DNA from: S012-113 sp965368405
GTDB taxonomy: Bacteria > Bacteroidota > Bacteroidia > Cytophagales > Cyclobacteriaceae
DNA: 9,945 nucleotides
Assembly (NCBI GenBank): GCA_965368405.1
Contig: CBDUMS010000105.1
Span: 1 to 9,945, forward strand
Direction: 5' to 3'
Shown: piece by piece, positions 7,106 to 9,945 of the stretch
Position numbering within the stretch: position 1 is the first letter of the stretch
How the letters are laid out: the number at the start of each line of letters is the position of its first letter
Program-made: the position numbers and the translations under genes
The notes under the pieces: model-generated
Told to the model about the DNA's origin: nothing
Database searches by the model: none
Seen by the model: the letters and a program-made list of their open reading frames with translations, nothing else

Positions 7106-9945
7106 ATGAAGCATATAATATTAGTAAAATTTGCCGTTTCAATTATTTGCATAACACTTGGCTTTGAAAGATCAAACGCTCAGGAGTTAAGTCTAATTAT
7201 CCCCAAAGGACATACTAATACGGTTACCCATTTTGAGGTTACGAATGACTACAAGTATGTTGTAAGTACCGATGGCTCCAACGAAATTGTTGTGTGGGAT
7301 TACGCGTCTGGGAAACAAATATCCAATCTTTCAGTATCTGGGGCTGTTACTTCGCTTCATTCGTTTGATTCACAGATTCTCATAGGATTAAGAAATGGCG
7401 GCGTGTTAGTTTTCGACCCTGCTGAGTTTCGTTTAACTCAAATCAGTAGTTTTCAGGGAACCGTAGTTAATCTGGTTAGTTCAAGTAACCGCATAATCGC
7501 CGTAACGAATAACGGAATGCTCCATTATCTTGACCTAAAGGGTACAAGATTGGATTCGTTGAAAATAAATATCAACCCGACAACAGCCACCAGAGTCGAT
7601 AACGAGATAGTTATAGGATCTCCTGAAGGTGAAATATATAAAGTAAACCTAGATCGAAGAGAAATAGTAGGCTCTCTAAAAGTCGCAGAATCGGCAATTA
7701 ATGCGGTGCATTATTTAGAGGTCAAAGATCTCATAGGCATAAGTGATAATCGAGGTAACATCACACTTGTGAATTATAAGAGCTTCGAGATATTAAAATC
7801 ATATCCTGTTTTCGGATTGCGCGCACGTGGATTTTATTTCAATTCAGACTCTACCCTACTGGCGGTGGGCAGGGATGATCAGTCGAATTTGAAAGAATTA
7901 AATATTAATAATGGAAGGGTGTATGATCGTAGTATTTGGCCGGATCAAGGATCCTACACTTCTTTTGCCCTAGGCCTTTATCCCATTATGGAAGATCGCG
8001 ATAACGGCTATTTTGTTCCAAGTTATGAACGTAATTTTTATAGAGTTGATAGCGTGGGAAATAAAACAGAATATACTGGCGAGGCCGGCGTTATTAACCA
8101 AATTGCAGTAGACCCGGACGGTGTGCTACTTGCTATTGCATCAGCTAGAGACGAGATTCAAATAGTTGATTTAACTGGGCGTAACAATCCTAAATCTTAT
8201 ATGCTTAACGCGAGCCCAACTTCACTGCAGTGGATTGGTACCAAACTGTATGCAGGACTCGATAATGGCCTATCAGCACGCATTTCGGAGGATTCCACCT
8301 CATATTTAAACCCAAAAATCACAGCAGAATATCCAACAACAGCAATAGGAGTCTATAACGATGAGTCGCATCTGCTTAGAAAATACGCTCCTACAACCTT
8401 GCATGCTCACCGATTAGAAGATATGACTCTTGCTAAGATCACCAAGAAAGCAGGCTTCACCTACCACATAAATCCAAAGAATAATGACCTCCTTGTAATT
8501 AACAGCAAGGGCATGATTGAGCAACGATCTGCACTGGATTTCAAAAGGAAATTAGTTTACGACCTCAAAGACGTTGATCAGTTTTTATTAACTAAAGATG
8601 GAGACAAAATAATCGCACTCACGTCAAAAGAAATCACAATCCTGGATTACAATAGCGGAAAAGTGACAAATCGGTTTAATCTAACTAAACCGGGTGCAAC
8701 CAGCCTTTATGTGTCGCCAAAAGGCAACCAGGTATTCTTAACCTTCGCATCAAGAGAAAAAGGCAGCAGCCTTACAGAGTACTACATTCAAGTTATTGAT
8801 GGCGAAACAGGTAATGAGCTTTTTAGACTTGACGGCCATAAATCTTTGATAAAAGATATTGACTTTATTAAAGGAGGTGATTTTATTCTGACAGCTAGTG
8901 CCGATGGCACTATCAAAATATGGGATGATAAGGGCAACGCACTAGGAAATGTCATCCCATTGGTAGAGGGTGAACACGTAGTGGTTGGCGAAGATGGACT
9001 TTTCGATGCAACCGCAACGGCCATGAAAAAACTAGCCTATTTGCAGAAAGATGAAGTGATTCTTTTGGACCAGGTGAAAGACCGCTATTATGAACCGGGA
9101 CTCTTGGCTAAAATTCTCAAATTCAGTAATGAGCAAAAAAGGAATGTAACTCCTTTAAACCATGTAAAACTATATCCTGAAATTGAGTTATTACATCCAA
9201 TGAAAAACGATGGCATTCTTGGTGTAAAACTTACTGCACGTGAGGGAGGAATAGGTAGAATAGTTGTTTTGATAAATGGCAAAGAAATAGAATCTAACCC
9301 TGCTCAAAATGCGAATAATTTAACGGAATTTGATATAATCAATCACCCATATGTACTTATTGGAGACTTGAACAAAATATCGGTTAAAGTATATAACGAA
9401 GCTATGGACGCCGTGAGCCAACCACGTAACTTATACTATCTTGATAAACAAAAGCCGGAGGACGTTAAACCAAAATTATATGGTTTATCAATTGGTGTTT
9501 CGAATTATCAGGGCGACCATCTGGATTTAAAGTATGCGGCCAAAGATGCAGAAGATATAGCGAACGCAATCAGCATCTCATCTCAAGAATATCTCGGTAA
9601 AGAAAATGTAAGTATTAAAGTAATGACCACAACATCAGATTCTTTGTCAGCAGACTGGCCCTCCAAAGAAAATATTTCGAAAGCGCTCGCAGAAATTGCG
9701 GAGATTACTACGGCAAGAGATATTCTTTTCTTATACATATCGGGCCATGGAGAAGTAGATGAGGTGAATACGAATGAATTTTATTATCTCACTGCAGACG
9801 CAGGTAAAGGCAATATAGAAGACGACAATTTTAGAAAAAAGGCACTTATTTCGAATTACGAGCTATTTAGGCTTTTGCAACAAGTACCAACGCTGCGCCA
9901 AGTACTAATTATAGATGCATGCCATTCGGGTAGCTTAGTAGAATC
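7106..9945 (+). CDS. Exported WD40-repeat caspase-family (C14) protease, 3' end beyond the window
   Basis: Open from ATG 7106 to the window edge with no stop (946 codons seen). The signal peptide MKHIILVKFAVSIICITLG...SNA ends near A25. Residues 35-608 read as about 14 WD40-like blades, probably two seven-bladed propellers. Most are degenerate; the best are the first (GH at 35-36, WD at 64-65) and the last (GH at 577-578, WDD at 606-608). A linker follows with VVVGEDGLFDA near 625-635 and RYYEPGLLAKIL at 660-671, found in many bacterial WD40-caspases. Next is an Ig-like beta segment (about 685-770), then the caspase domain from YGLSIGVSNY at 792-801, with catalytic H881 in SGHGE and C939 in DACHSG. 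Acid residues near the cysteine suggest a basic P1 preference as in metacaspases; this is inference. The p10-like part is missing. An in-frame ATG at 7052 would add 18 residues but spoil the signal peptide. Confidence 0.93.
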   Translation, partial: MKHIILVKFAVSIICITLGFERSNAQELSLIIPKGHTNTVTHFEVTNDYKYVVSTDGSNEIVVWDYASGKQISNLSVSGAVTSLHSFDSQILIGLRNGGVLVFDPAEFRLTQISSFQGTVVNLVSSSNRIIAVTNNGMLHYLDLKGTRLDSLKININPTTATRVDNEIVIGSPEGEIYKVNLDRREIVGSLKVAESAINAVHYLEVKDLIGISDNRGNITLVNYKSFEILKSYPVFGLRARGFYFNSDSTLLAVGRDDQSNLKELNINNGRVYDRSIWPDQGSYTSFALGLYPIMEDRDNGYFVPSYERNFYRVDSVGNKTEYTGEAGVINQIAVDPDGVLLAIASARDEIQIVDLTGRNNPKSYMLNASPTSLQWIGTKLYAGLDNGLSARISEDSTSYLNPKITAEYPTTAIGVYNDESHLLRKYAPTTLHAHRLEDMTLAKITKKAGFTYHINPKNNDLLVINSKGMIEQRSALDFKRKLVYDLKDVDQFLLTKDGDKIIALTSKEITILDYNSGKVTNRFNLTKPGATSLYVSPKGNQVFLTFASREKGSSLTEYYIQVIDGETGNELFRLDGHKSLIKDIDFIKGGDFILTASADGTIKIWDDKGNALGNVIPLVEGEHVVVGEDGLFDATATAMKKLAYLQKDEVILLDQVKDRYYEPGLLAKILKFSNEQKRNVTPLNHVKLYPEIELLHPMKNDGILGVKLTAREGGIGRIVVLINGKEIESNPAQNANNLTEFDIINHPYVLIGDLNKISVKVYNEAMDAVSQPRNLYYLDKQKPEDVKPKLYGLSIGVSNYQGDHLDLKYAAKDAEDIANAISISSQEYLGKENVSIKVMTTTSDSLSADWPSKENISKALAEIAEITTARDILFLYISGHGEVDEVNTNEFYYLTADAGKGNIEDDNFRKKALISNYELFRLLQQVPTLRQVLIIDACHSGSLVE

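Noticed and set aside
8788..9282. Two minus-strand open frames (8788-9024 and 9088-9282) inside the caspase gene
   Set aside because: The plus-strand frame stays open for more than 2.8 kb with WD40 and linker motifs across this stretch.
7106..9945. Caspase gene as a cytoplasmic anti-phage effector
   Set aside because: A clear N-terminal signal peptide and the lack of neighbouring defence genes (no CRISPR, gasdermin, nucleotide cyclase or NTPase) argue against it within this window.

Overview
The window looks like a chromosomal segment of a Bacteroidota bacterium, most likely a marine or soil Cytophagales- or Flavobacteria-like lineage; I cannot name a genus. The signs are an AT-rich composition (estimated by eye at about 40% GC), start codons without obvious Shine-Dalgarno sequences, several good matches to the Bacteroidota promoter (-33 TTG, -7 TAnnTTTG), and gene families typical of the phylum: an EtfB-EtfA-DUF151 cluster, an Mpl-type Mur ligase, a DUF6787-like membrane protein and an exported WD40-caspase protein.

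Layout. Positions 1-2180, minus strand: an apparent operon reading etfB, etfA, then a DUF151 'bifunctional nuclease' gene that leaves the window at position 1. Positions 2186-4817, plus strand: a promoter and a small TPR-like protein, tandem -7 elements, the peptidoglycan-recycling ligase mpl, and six bases later a DEDDh exonuclease with an ExoX-like C-terminal module. Positions 4831-6504: a promoter and an exported subtilisin-like (S8) protease with a very large insertion between its catalytic Asp and His. Positions 6541-6855, minus strand: a small two-helix membrane protein, convergent with the protease. Positions 6856-7105: an AT-rich divergent intergenic region of about 250 bp containing a perfect 9-bp dyad. 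Positions 7106-9945, plus strand: a large exported protein with about 14 WD40-like blades, a linker, an Ig-like segment and a caspase (C14) domain with an intact His/Cys dyad. It is cut by the window end and has no stop codon inside the window.

How the parts fit. The left half is housekeeping: electron transfer from acyl-CoA dehydrogenases, wall-peptide recycling and DNA or RNA trimming. The right half is more distinctive. Two envelope-targeted proteases of unrelated clans lie 600 bp apart, separated by a membrane-protein gene on the other strand. The WD40-caspase has a clear signal peptide, which argues against an intracellular abortive-infection effector and for a periplasmic or cell-surface role. 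That is the best candidate here for unexplored biology. Whether the two proteases work together is speculation from proximity.
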